A stretch of 64,000 bases of DNA from Kappaphycus alvarezii (lineage: Eukaryota; Rhodophyta; Florideophyceae; Gigartinales; Solieriaceae), in assembly GCA_002205965.3 (NCBI GenBank), contig NADL03000602.1:1984001-2048000 (forward strand), given 5' to 3'. The position numbers and the translations under genes are program-made. The notes beneath the pieces are model-generated. The model saw only the letters and a program-made list of their open reading frames with translations. It had not been told where the DNA came from and made no database searches. The first letter of the stretch is position 1, and every line of letters starts with the position of its first letter. Below, one piece after another: positions 1 through 8,763 of the stretch.

Positions 1-29
1 CGGTGTCACTAATAGATGCCATTACACGT

Positions 30-71
30 CCAAGGTCGTCATAATTTTCGAAGACGTCGCAGTATTTAAAG
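30..71 (+). promoter_or_regulatory. TATA-like promoter of acidic-protein gene, unit A
   Basis: A TATTTAAA box lies about 80 bp before the ATG at 147. The surrounding block (a CCAAGGTCGT motif, then the TATTTAAA box, then a GACGTC-like stretch) recurs with small changes upstream of acidic-gene copy B, of the 17.7-kb relic and at 20.53-20.60 kb. Conservation across diverged copies suggests a real promoter separate from the LTR TATA box at 863. Confidence 0.5.
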
Positions 72-146
72 TTCAAAATCGACGTCGTTGAGGCACCCCC
101 CCGCCAGCAACTACCCCATCGGCTCACCCCTTTTTTGGCCCTTAAC

Positions 147-727
147 ATGACCAACCTGCGCCCTTCCCTCACCATTACCAAGTCATCCCGAGGCGGTCGT
201 CCGCTCAACGCTCTGGCCCTGATGGCAAATGTTCCAACCGACAACGATTATTACTGTAGAAGATTGGACCGGGAACGCGTTCGGGAGTGGGTCCGCCGTA
301 ACTGCTTCGAGCAGGCAGAAGAGGCAGAGGAGCAGGAGGATGGAGAGGAGGATGAAGAGGAGGACTGGGTGGACCCGTCGGAGCCAATAGTATAAAACGG
401 TGGAGGGGCTCCCATGGAGAACGAAGGGGAGACTGAGGGAGTAATTGTAATCTCTGACTCTTCTGACGAAAATGAAGAGAAGGGTGAAGAGGAGGATGAG
501 GGAGATGAGGGGAGGGAGACATGGAAAGTGCTGGAATGGTGGGGAAGGGGCCAGAAAATATGGACCGGGTGGTCCCGACTCTGGAACCGGATGGGGGCAT
601 CTTCAGTGGTCTAGATATTTCGCAGGAGGCAATGGAGAATTCTAAGCCGTTCGCAGATATTTGTGGGGCATCCTTGGGTGGAATGTATATTTTGAGTGAA
701 CTGTTTGGCTTTGATCTAGAGGACTAA
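147..727 (+). pseudogene. acidic LTR-borne protein, copy A (broken)
   Basis: This is one of five related units in the window. The N-terminus (MTNLRPSLTITKS, then RPLNALAL) matches the family pattern RPS..I.K, RPINGLALAAYGPTDAD. It is followed by a basic helix and a Glu/Asp-rich middle. The first frame stops at 395. The acidic middle continues at 414-614 and the conserved C-terminus (VVPTLEPDG.IFS.LDIS, then PFADIC) sits in another frame at 521-727, so the gene is broken by at least two lesions. The TTG before the ATG at 147 is not needed as a start. No enzymatic motif is visible and the function is unknown. A U3-like segment, TATA box and R-U5 follow directly. It could be a captured host gene or an accessory gene of the element. 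Confidence 0.6.
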
Positions 728-742
728 GATATTAAGGAAGCA

Positions 743-1174
743 ATCTAGATATTTATCCTGATAGTATCTACTTTTAGTCTTTTTCGTTCACACGATTCCA
801 ATTGATGCATTTTAGGGTTCTCAGTATGTTTATTTGAGACTTTAGGGTTAGTCAAAAAGTCTATATAAGCTTAGTAAACTGTTTCCTCTTGTGGAGGTCA
901 AGCAAGTTGGCAGACAACTTCAAATCAAGTCCCGAGTAGTAGGAAGTTGAGAGTCAACTTCAGACCCAAGAACAATTTTTCCTACGCTGGTTACAGAGCA
1001 TCAGTGGTAGACCCTTCCCCTTCCATACTTGCTTATTGCCCTCTCAACTGTCTTCCTTATCTAATCCTTTTTGTTCGTTCAACTATACCACGGTAGCACT
1101 TTTGTGGCTCGCAACACCTCCTTCTTGGGTAGTTGGTTCTGAGTATCTCGCCTCCCGACGATTTACCCCTATCA
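743..1174 (+). repeat. LTR 3' part (U3 end, R, U5), unit A
   Basis: It aligns with the distal U3, R and U5 of the E1 LTR from the CTAGATATTTA motif onward. It contains TATATAAG at 863-870, twin hairpins at 904-920 and 944-960, the shared U5 ending in CCCCTATCA, and the terminal CA at 1174. No internal retrotransposon sequence follows, so it looks like a solo or truncated LTR. The proximal U3 is replaced by the acidic-protein gene. Confidence 0.75.
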
Positions 1175-1318
1175 GAAAGATCACCTTTTCCCCCCACATC
1201 TCAATTACATTAAATGAACCTTCTCCGCTATAGAGTGGGGAGTCCTGGCCGTGCTCTGAGGGGCAAGAGAAAAGGGAAGGAAGACAACCACAATTCTATC
1301 CTGTACACGTGAAGTGAG

Positions 1319-1363
1319 GGGGAAAGGTTTGGGTGTTTTACTCTTGTTAGGTATATCCGATCT
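1319..1363 (-). mobile_element. 45-bp micro-retroposon insertion
   Basis: A 45-bp segment starting GGGGAAAGGTTTGGGTG is flanked by an 11-bp direct repeat with one mismatch (CGTGAAGTGAG at 1308-1318, CGTGAAGTCAG at 1364-1374). The same segment recurs at 2511, 3797, 14809, 33301 and, reversed, at about 35.09, 54.49 and 56.86 kb. The GGGG end is constant and the other end varies in length. On the minus strand this looks like a constant 3' end with 5' truncation. Confidence 0.65.
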
Positions 1364-1669
1364 CGTGAAGTCAGGGAAATCGATCTTTACTGTATTTGAC
1401 TCTCTCATAGTGGGAGGACGTGGGTCGAATCATGCTGAACCCTTCGATATATTGCTTAATCACATATATCTTTCTACCCCTAGAGGGGTAAAAAGGCACC
1501 AAGACTCCATTACTTTCGTAGTGTTCGCAACTACGATAATGCGGCTCTTTGGCAAAAAATCCTCCCTGCAGGATTAACCCTCTGAATCTAGCTTCCCATT
1601 GGCAGACCTTGATTTCTGTGGGACCTAATCCACAAGTGCCTGCACTGACGCCTTGATCTAACCCTCCTT

Positions 1670-2293
1670 TCACTCCTTCAGAGTAAGGTAGTACTTGGCA
1701 ACCGGAACCCCATACAGCGATTCCTCCCGCAGCGGAGCAATGTTCTCCGGAGGTATCGTCTCCATATCCTCAGCAGTGAATGTCATACCAGAGTCAGTCC
1801 CAGCATCATATGTGACCAGCATCCCACTGCGCTCGACAAAAGTACCATTCATGTCCCGCATATCAAGGCTCGAAATGGCCACAAACCAGTCCGGGCTCGG
1901 AGCAATCATAGAAATCGCAGAGATGAAAGGGTATTTGCAGTTGACCTTGACCTCTAGAACAAACTCTTCTTCCGAACTGAAACTAGGTCCATCCGCCACA
2001 GCAACGTCCTTAACAAACGGGTGCATCAACTCCGCCTCCAACATTTTTGTGTTCCCGGTTTCGGCAACATCTCTGACTCCTGCAGTAGCGTACCCATATC
2101 TCACAAACGCGGAGAAGCGGCGCCCGTGTGAGAATGCTGTCAACGGGGATAGGTGTGGATTTTCTGGTGCTGCAGGGATGTTTTCAGCCGTAAACATATT
2201 CTGCATCCTCAGTTCATATGTCGCATACTTGCATCCTTTCCCGATAGTAACCAAGGAAAGGAAAAATAAAGCAAGGACGGATTTGAAGTTCAT
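1670..2293 (-). CDS. secreted Spondin_N-like protein, copy 1
   Basis: This is an intact 207-aa frame. I chose the ATG at 2293 because it is the start shared by all three copies and opens directly into a signal peptide (basic residue, then hydrophobic residues 5-17, end near residue 20); upstream in-frame codons are not conserved. The core motifs PSPDWFV (residues 132-138) and YDAGTDSG (162-169) are characteristic of the Spondin_N domain, a secreted beta-sandwich known from F-spondin. Cys21 and Cys119 could form a disulfide. The protein is probably extracellular, perhaps an adhesion or cell-wall protein, but the ligand is unknown. It differs from copy 2 at two residues (107 S/A, 180 I/M). The gene lies in an inverted copy of the blocks at 33.8-37.6 and 56.6-59.4 kb. 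Confidence 0.85.
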   Translation of the reverse strand: MNFKSVLALFFLSLVTIGKGCKYATYELRMQNMFTAENIPAAPENPHLSPLTAFSHGRRFSAFVRYGYATAGVRDVAETGNTKMLEAELMHPFVKDVAVADGPSFSSEEEFVLEVKVNCKYPFISAISMIAPSPDWFVAISSLDMRDMNGTFVERSGMLVTYDAGTDSGMTFTAEDMETIPPENIAPLREESLYGVPVAKYYLTLKE

Positions 2294-2392
2294 GGTGTAA
2301 ATTGGAATGCTTTGCATTAAAATTTGAGAGTGAGGTATTTTGTCGTGAGGTGATGGCGGTTTCAACCTGGTGTCAAATAGGTCTAGGCTCCT

Positions 2393-2402
2393 TATATATA
2401 TC
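2393..2402 (-). promoter_or_regulatory. TATA box of spondin copy 1
   Basis: The minus strand reads GGATATATATAAGG about 100 bp before the ATG. The upstream motif CTATTTCAAGGTC is kept in all three spondin copies although the flanks otherwise diverge. Confidence 0.6.
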
Positions 2403-2510
2403 CTTCTGACCTTGAAATAGATTTAACTCTTCTGTTGGTGCAAGGCTCTCCACAGATCAGTAAAAAGAAGAGAAAAGCACAAAGTCGGAATTTATTTACT
2501 AATTAGCAAA

Positions 2511-2548
2511 GGGGAAAAGGTTTGGGTGTTTTACTCTTGGAAGATATG
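2511..2548 (-). mobile_element. 38-bp micro-retroposon with perfect 12-bp TSD
   Basis: The 38-bp insert is bracketed by two identical copies of CTAATTAGCAAA (2499-2510 and 2549-2560). The paralogous blocks at about 36245 and 57965 have only one copy of the target (ATTTGCTGATTAGTA and ATTTGCTGATTC) and no insert, so they are empty sites. The insert is the constant end of the dispersed family seen at 1319 and 3797. Confidence 0.8.
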
Positions 2549-2560
2549 CTAATTAGCAAA

Positions 2561-3796
2561 TGTCCCGCTAGAATCGTGTCGGATGTGACCTCCACAAGTC
2601 CACAAGTCCGTAAAAATTTCCCACCACTGACTTCGTTTGTGGCAGTAGCCATTCATGCGCCGTGCAGTTTTTCTACTACTGTATTAGCAATCGGTATGAT
2701 ATTGGTTTCCGAGAGCCCCTGAAACCAGTTGGCTCAGTGCATCTCCATCTCCCCGTACCTGCATTCTATAGTCTCCAACTTGGTCCACGTAGAGAAGAAA
2801 TGTCATGTATGCACGTTGCGCTTGAGTAGAAACTGAATACTATGCCAAGGCCCTCTAAGTGATTTATGCCCGACATTAGTGCCCTATTTGCAAATATATT
2901 TGCACATTTAAAGCAAATGCAGACCATGGCAGCAAGGCCCGAACTGTTTACAACAGCAGAACTTTTGAGCACTAAAAGAAGGCCGATCAGTAACAGTTAT
3001 GAGCCTGGGCCAAGTAAAGCTGTCGGGCGAGTAATGATGCTGGTAATGACTTGTACGATCATTGAAGGGTAACGGTAGTGATAAGGTGCCCTGTGCGATT
3101 AGTCAAGAATCACTGACCTCCAATTTGAGACACGTTCTTATCAAGACCAGTTGATGTGCAGTTACAAAGAAACAAATAAACGTGAACGCCAACAAAGCGG
3201 ACCTTGTCCCAACCTTCAGGGGATACTTGCGCAGCCTCTTGGTTTATATTCTAATCTTAATAGTTTCTATTGTACACAGAATTTATTCATGTGTCGACGA
3301 GAGATTTTGCATGATCACGCCTCATTGCATTTGCATACGCACATGGTAGTTCGCTATTGCCATTTGGTTTCGAATAAGTTCAATTATGTCACAGTAAGAA
3401 GAGAACTATTTGTGTTTCGTTTTTAGGATTTCGAAGCCTGGAAGTCTTTCATTTCGTAGTACCTAATGCTCTTAATTTTCAACAGATAAGAGCCGGAGAA
3501 ATTACAGTTAGGTGGGGGATCATCAGAGAGCCTGAAGGGCAGTTTTAGAAGTTAAAATACGTGCATATAAAGTGAAACAAGGGAGAGAGACATTTGCTGA
3601 CGACAAACAACAAGAGAGAGATGTTTTCGTACTTGTGTCAGATGTGGTGGCAAATCTGAAAGATGTAACCATACCGTTTGTTTCCACTTGGGATCAAGCA
3701 AATAGGGTTTCATTGTTGTGAAGGTTTCAATGCTCAGCAGCTACCACCCTCAATCTAAGGGAAAGAGCCAAATGTAGTCATGCAACTCTGCTGAAG
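2561..3796. repeat. inverted duplicated-block flank; no gene seen
   Basis: Up to about 3.0 kb the sequence aligns, reversed, with the upstream flank of spondin copy 2 (35.8-36.3 kb), including the paired CATCTCCATCTCC stretch and the GCGCTCGAGTAGAAA-like motif. From about 3.0 to 3.8 kb I see only short unsupported frames and no recognisable gene. Confidence 0.5.
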
Positions 3797-3918
3797 GGGA
3801 AAGGTTTGGGAGTTTTACTCCTGGAAGATATATTCAATCTATCCTAAAGTTTTCCAGACAACCACAGTCATTTCAAAACTGTATGCAGACACTGTAATGG
3901 GGGAGGAACTACGCTCCC
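3797..3918 (-). mobile_element. longer copy (about 120 bp) of the micro-retroposon
   Basis: It begins with the constant GGGGAAAGGTTTGGG end and continues through GGAAGATATATTC, CCAGACAACCAC and a CAGACACTGTAATGGGGGAGG segment. The copy at 14809 shares most of this length, which shows that the 38-45-bp copies are truncated. It interrupts family N copy 1. Confidence 0.5.
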
Positions 3919-4679
3919 AACATATCTATGGCGCCTTGGGCGACGACGGCAAGGGTTTTTTCGCCGCCTTGCTCCCGTCGCGGTTCCTCCCCTCAACAGG
4001 AGCTCCGCGACTTCGTTACCCGTTTTGCGATTAGTATCCAAGTAATTCAGGCGCGACAGGTTTGCACCCGTCGCCCCCATTCGTAGTTAATTTCTGAATA
4101 TTCTCCGCACGCTTCTGTGCAACATTGTACAACTCAGAACGATTTACCACCACGCAAAAAGGCCAACTTAAGGCCAGTCACCAAGCAGGCCGCATTGGAC
4201 ATGACGGCTGCTGCAGCGTGCCTTTGCTTCAGAACCCCTCTTACCCTTCCGTAGGTCTGAATTGCCATCACGACCACGTTCCTTGCCACGTCATTCACCA
4301 CTGCGAATACATCCGTGAGCCAACTTCCAAGAATGGAGATTTGTACAGGCACAAGCCTACCCATTTTGCGCGACATTCACAGAGGCATCGGGTTGAGGGC
4401 CCTCACTCTCCTGTTGAAGGGAGCCAGGGGATTCACCAAGGTAACCTCAAAAAAGTCTGTCCCTCCGCTGCTTTCCATTGCTTTGATATCCGGCCTGGTG
4501 TGGTTGAGGCCATGGCGCGGCTTTACGTCAGGATGCGAGGAGCTCTTGCAAGGTCTTTTGCGAGAAGGGTGACTTGTCGATGATGTCGGTTGATCCTGTA
4601 GGCTTAATGCAAGCACTGCGTCAGGTGATCGCCGTGTACATCGAGCGTTTCCGGGCATTTCCTTCTCGGACATGGCGTG
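3919..4679 (-). pseudogene. repeat-borne gene family N, copy 1
   Basis: On the minus strand, 4134-4376 encodes an 80-aa frame with YGRVRGVLKQRHAA..VMSNAACLVTGL, clearly homologous to the 14284-14559 frame. Downstream, out of frame, is LYNVAQKRAENIQKLTTNGG, shared with the 27.3-kb copy, then KTGNEVAELLLRGGTATG (as at 60.95 kb) and, beyond it, a VVAQGAIDI-like piece. Upstream, 4377-4679 holds an open 114-aa frame not seen elsewhere. The copy is broken by frameshifts and by the insertion at 3797. I recognise no known domain. Its recurrence next to LTR ends suggests it is carried by, or is a preferred target of, mobile elements. Confidence 0.5.
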
Positions 4680-5110
4680 TGATAGGGGTAAATCGTCGGG
4701 AGAAGAGATATTCAGAACCAACTACCCCAGGAAGGAGGTGTTGCAAGCGACAAAGGTGCTACCGTGGTATAGTTGAACGAACAAAAAGGAGTGTATATGG
4801 AAGAGAGTTGAGAGGTCTACAAGCAAGTATGGAAGGGGCAGGGTCTACCACTGACGCTCTGTGAGCAGCGTACGAAAAGGGTTTCTTGGGTCTGAAGTTG
4901 ACTCTCAACTCCCTAGTACTCAGGAATTGGCTTGAAGTTGTCTGCCAACTTGCTTGACCTCTCCATGAGGAAGCAGTTTACACAGCTTATATAGACTTTT
5001 GGCTATCCCTAAAGTCCGAAAAAAACTACAGAAGGTACCAGGAAATGCATACAAACAATTTGTGTGGATGATATACTCTAAACAAAAGATACTTAAGAAA
5101 ATAACAATCA
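4680..5110 (-). repeat. LTR 3' part, unit B
   Basis: It is the reverse complement of the same U3-end, R and U5 as at 743-1174, with the terminal CA at 4680-4681, a TATATAAG box near 4988-4995 and both R hairpins. It lies directly downstream of acidic-gene copy B. Confidence 0.75.
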
Positions 5111-5219
5111 ATGAGGTCCTCTTATTTCCCATTCTCTAAATCATGTCCAAACAACTCCTCTAAAATATCCATGCTGTCCAAGCAGTCCCCACAAATATCC
5201 GCGAACGGCTCATAGCTCT

Positions 5220-5765
5220 CTATTCCCTCTTGGAGATATCTAAACTACTAAAGATATCTCCATCCGGTTCTAGCGTCGGCACCACTTGTTCCACACTCTC
5301 CACTCCAGTCCCCACCAGTCCAACACTTTCCATGCCCTCTGTTCCCTCATCCACCTCGTCCTCGTCCTCGTCCTTATCCTCCTCCTCCTCTTCCTCCTCT
5401 TCATCTTCTTCCTCCTCTTCCTCCTCTTCCTCCTCTTCCTCCTCTTCCTCCTCTTCCTCCTCTTCCTCCTCTTCCTCCTCTTCCTCCCCATCCTTCTCTT
5501 GAGTCTCGTACACTAGCCCAGGGGCTAACCATTCCTCGAAGGACTCCCCGCTCTCCTCCTCGACTTTCTCAGTCTCATCCTCACTTACCTCCCTCGCCTC
5601 TTCTTCTATGAAGAGGCGGCGAACGAACTCAATGATTTTCTTCTTATTTTGCCGCTGGATATAGTCGTCGGCATCGGTTGGCCCGTAGGCGGCGAGACGG
5701 AGGCCATTGATGGGACGGGAAGGGCGGTTTTTGGAGATAGGGACAGAGGGGCGATTTGACGTCAT
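5220..5765 (-). CDS. acidic LTR-borne protein, copy B (C-terminus lost)
   Basis: The ATG at 5765 aligns with the starts of copies A, C and D; the longer frame to 5861 is not conserved. The N-terminus is RPSVPISKNRPSRPINGL..AAYGPTDADDY, then a basic helix (KKKIIEFVRRLF), an acidic region and a long poly-Glu tract from a hexanucleotide repeat, then VVPTLEPDGDIFSSLDIS. The frame ends at DISKRE because of a 1-bp loss; the ancestral ending seen in copy D (PFADIC, then DILEEFFGSDLE) remains out of frame to about 5129. The function is unknown. The basic N-terminus plus acidic tail suggests a nucleic-acid or chromatin interactor, but that is inference. Confidence 0.55.
   Translation of the reverse strand: MTSNRPSVPISKNRPSRPINGLRLAAYGPTDADDYIQRQNKKKIIEFVRRLFIEEEAREVSEDETEKVEEESGESFEEWLAPGLVYETQEKDGEEEEEEEEEEEEEEEEEEEEEEEEEEEDEEEEEEEEDKDEDEDEVDEGTEGMESVGLVGTGVESVEQVVPTLEPDGDIFSSLDISKRE
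5374..5487. repeat. (TCCTCT)n hexanucleotide microsatellite
   Basis: A run of TCC and TCT triplets encodes an almost pure Glu stretch on the minus strand inside acidic-gene copy B. Its length exceeds that of the acidic region in the other copies, which suggests slippage. Confidence 0.8.
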
Positions 5766-5871
5766 ATTTCTGGAAAAGGGGTGAGCGTGGTTGCGGATGT
5801 TGACAGAAAGGGTAATCAGCTTATCAAATTGTTTGTGGTAGGAGTGATGCTTCGGCGACAATGCTATAGCA

Positions 5872-5880
5872 CTTTAAATA
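5872..5880 (-). promoter_or_regulatory. TATA-like box of acidic gene, copy B
   Basis: The minus strand reads TATTTAAAGTGC about 110 bp before the ATG at 5765, within the same conserved block as at 30-71 (GACCAAGATCATG upstream, AAAGTGCTATAGC downstream). Confidence 0.5.
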
Positions 5881-6754
5881 GGGGCATTTCTTTGGTAATC
5901 ATCATGATCTTGGTCAAAAAAAAGGCGATACTGCGGCCTTGGATCTGCATGAATTCGGGGGCATCATAAAAATCTGCGTGATAAAATATCGAACTGAATT
6001 TGGATGGCGAAGTGACCACGAATTGAAAGGCGTCTCTTTGAAGGGGGAGGACCAAATATTCAAACATAAAATAGAAAATGGAGTTGTATAGTGAATTTGG
6101 ATTCATAAAGGAAAAAGATATTCAGAATTTGTTTTGGGAAGGCAAAGTTAGGACGATTGGTAAATGAAGATTTCAAGATGCTAAGAGGACCTTTTTCGTT
6201 CCGACAGCGTGTCAGGGTGAACAAGTGGGACTTGGTAGTAGTATAGAAGCCACACTGATAATTATTTTCTTGAGTCCAGGGCATGGGGGAAAGTACATCC
6301 ATTCTTTAGCACGTGGGAGGTCCTTAGAAGCTCGACATGCCCGCCTCCTTGAATCACCAAGAGTAATTCGTTCTTGTATTGCCTAATGGATTACGTCCAG
6401 CAACGACTTTTGCGATGGTGTTTTTTGAGAAGTCACACTGAACGGGATAATCCTAGAAGGCAGGCAAAAGGTCGACCACCTCCGATGGGCATCTGCAGCT
6501 GCTCTGCATATTCCCAGCTCCGTGGCAGAAGCTGGGCGCAAGGTCTTGCAAAGCTTGTTAGAGGAAGATCTAGGAGCCAAGAATGACGCAGCCGCGATGT
6601 TATTTGCGAAGGTGAACCCGTTCCCAAGTGATGGGTTTTTCGCGTCATTTGGTTTGACTGGTAACTGGAGTTCCTGATATACCTGAGTCCAGGGGGGTAA
6701 AGGGGTGGTTTACTGCGAGTAATGGAAATGTTGGGAGTCCTCTGTACTTGTAAT
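5881..6754. other. intergenic; no gene seen
   Basis: There is no supported coding frame. Near 6695-6735 is a short repeat, GGTTTACTGCGAGTA, which recurs near 15.0 kb and 39.49 kb. Confidence 0.4.
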
Positions 6755-6759
6755 CAAAC
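6755..6759. repeat. E1 target-site duplication, left
   Basis: CAAAC directly precedes the TG of the 5' LTR and is repeated exactly at 14235-14239 after the CA of the 3' LTR. Confidence 0.9.
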
Positions 6760-7477
6760 TGATGTGCGCAAATTCGCACACGAAAAAATTTAGATGAGGA
6801 CCATAATTGTATACAGTATTGGAACTGGGAAGATATTTTTACAGTTTTTGAATTTGCAAGATATTTTTAATTTGGGTGAGTGTGGCAAATTCATCGGTTG
6901 ATTTTTTATTTTAGGACACGCTGTCATAGTGGATGTCAGTACAGTTCTAGGTTGTGGGTGATACTACGAGTGACTCTGAAAGGTCTATATAATGGCCACA
7001 TCAATTCCCACCCCTGGCCGATGGGTGGCTGGCATGGGTATGGCACCTAGATATTTACCTTGAGGAAATATCTTCTAATGGTCTCTCTGGTTCACACGAT
7101 TCCCGTGAATGCGTTTTATGGTATTTAGTATGTTTGATTGAGACTTTAGGATTAGCCGAAAAGTCTATATAAGCTGAGTAAAGTGCTTCCTCCTTGAGAG
7201 GTCAAGCAAGTTGGCAGACAACTTCAGGTCAAGCTCCGAGTAGTAGGAAGTTGAGAGTCAACTTCAACCCAAGAAAACTTTTTCCTAAGCAAGTCGCAGA
7301 GAATCAGTGGTAGACCTGCCCCTTTTATACTTGCTTGTAGCCCTCTCAACTCTCTCCCATATACACTGCTTTTTATTTGTTCAACTATACCACGGTAGCA
7401 CTTTTGTCGCTCGCAACACCTCCGTCTTGGGGTAGTTGGTTCTAAGTATCTCTTCTCCCGACGATTTACCCCTATCA
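6760..7477 (+). repeat. E1 5' LTR
   Basis: It runs from TGATGTGCGC to CCCCTATCA (718 bp). It holds two TATA boxes, TATATAAT at 6985 and TATATAAG at 7165, and two R-region hairpins at 7208-7224 (AAGTTG/CAACTT) and 7248-7264 (AAGTTGA/TCAACTT). The second TATA box and everything distal to it are shared with all other LTRs here. Confidence 0.95.
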
Positions 7478-7500
7478 TTTGGTACTCTTGTGGAGGGGGT
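7478..7500 (+). other. E1 primer-binding site candidate
   Basis: TGGTACTCTTGTGG starts two bases after the LTR. TGG followed by a unique stretch is the normal layout for pairing with a tRNA 3' CCA end. The site is identical in E2 and recognisable in E4 (TGGCACTATTGTGG). I cannot assign the tRNA. Confidence 0.55.
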
Positions 7501-7566
7501 TGCACCCGAGGTATTCGAGTTGAGCAGTCTTAGGGAACCATTCGAGGGGATTTCTTTTCTGTAATC

Positions 7567-8727
7567 ATGGATCTCAACGCTGCTCGTATAACGTTCACAG
7601 GGGGCAAGAATGAAGACGTTGAGGAGTTTCTCTATACATATGTCAACGTTGTGATGCGTGAGAAGAGCGATGAAGAGAAGGCCGAAAGTATCTTCGCCTA
7701 TCTTCATGGTGACGCAAAGCACAAATATAAGGCCAAGTTTATCAACGGGTGGTCTCTTAACGGGAATGGGCGTAACTTCGGTGAGGTATGTGAGTGGCTG
7801 TGAAAGAATATGCTAAGGAGGTAGAACCAGATGAGATGATTCGTACCGCCATAGAGGCCCGGCTCAACTTCGACGATTTGTTAAGCTCATTGGTATACTT
7901 GTGTGATCTCTATGAAAAGGCTGGGTTCAACGCCCAAGCCAAGTACGGAATGCTGCGTAAGGCGGCGATGGGGGATAAGCGGCTCTCCGATTTCCTCCTC
8001 ATCAAGGGCCCTCACACTTTTAATGAACTGAAGGGTACCATAGTAGAATTTGTCAAAAATTCGGAGACGTTTCAGTCACTGAGTGAGGTACCGAGGGAAA
8101 CCCGCACATCTGTCTATCGTACATCCTGAAAAGAATTATCAAAGGCCAGCGACTAGCGCAGCAGCATTGGAATCAGTCAGGAGCGATGTCAAAAACTTGG
8201 AAGAAAGGTTGGAAACCCGATTCGATAATCGACTTGACATGATAACCTCGCAGTTGGAAAGCCTTACTCTTACCATTAAGAAGAACCAGTCTGGGGCCCC
8301 CAAGGCCGCAGAAGTCTGTTCCTACTGTCACAAGCCTGGACACTTTGCAAATAGGTGTCCTGATAATCCACATAGAAACACTCGTTGTGGAAAGTGCGGT
8401 CGATATGGGCATCATGAAAGTAACTGCTGGTCTAAAGACAACAGAAAAGCAAATTTATCGGACGCAAGGAGCGAGTCAGGACCAGAGATGAAAATCTTAC
8501 AAAACAGAAGGATCAAAGTTGCGGATGCCGGTAACGTATCCATCGCTGAAGAAATCAGTCAAGTCAATGTGACAAAAAGGGATGGGGAAGGGAACATTTT
8601 ATCGAAAAAACCTAGGCTAGATTATGGAATGCTGGAGCATATCCCAGCACCTGTACCTCCTCGAACCAAGAGGCTGATCAAGTTGTTCCAGGGTGGAGTC
8701 ACTCGGCCAAGAAGACGAAAAGAGTAA
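7567..8727 (+). pseudogene. gag: E1 gag (frameshifted)
   Basis: The ATG at 7567 opens MDLNAARITFTGG, as in E2. The nucleocapsid has two zinc knuckles of CX2CX4HX4C form (from 8317 and about 23 codons later), which bind the RNA genome. Compared with the intact E2 gag, single bases are missing near 7799, 8110, 8510-8520, 8671 and 8703, so the frame is broken into three main parts (7567-7803, 7794-8129, 8083-8727). A capsid-like helical domain precedes the knuckles. If the deletions are base-calling errors, the protein is intact. Confidence 0.85.
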
Positions 8728-8763
8728 GAAATTTAAAGTATCCCGAAGGACGTACTAGAATAT

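Noticed and set aside
135-146. TTG start upstream of acidic-gene copy A
   Set aside because: The ATG at 147 aligns with the start in all other copies.
205-600. 131-codon minus frame and similar Ser/Pro-rich frames opposite acidic genes
   Set aside because: It is the reverse shadow of the Glu-rich coding repeat; not conserved as protein.
1695-2300. 201-codon plus frame opposite spondin copy 1, and the matching frames opposite copies 2 and 3
   Set aside because: Long open antisense frames recur because the spondin coding strand is conserved; no start context or motif supports them.
5230-5502. poly-Ser, poly-Leu and poly-Arg frames
   Set aside because: They are readings of the (TCCTCT)n microsatellite in other frames.
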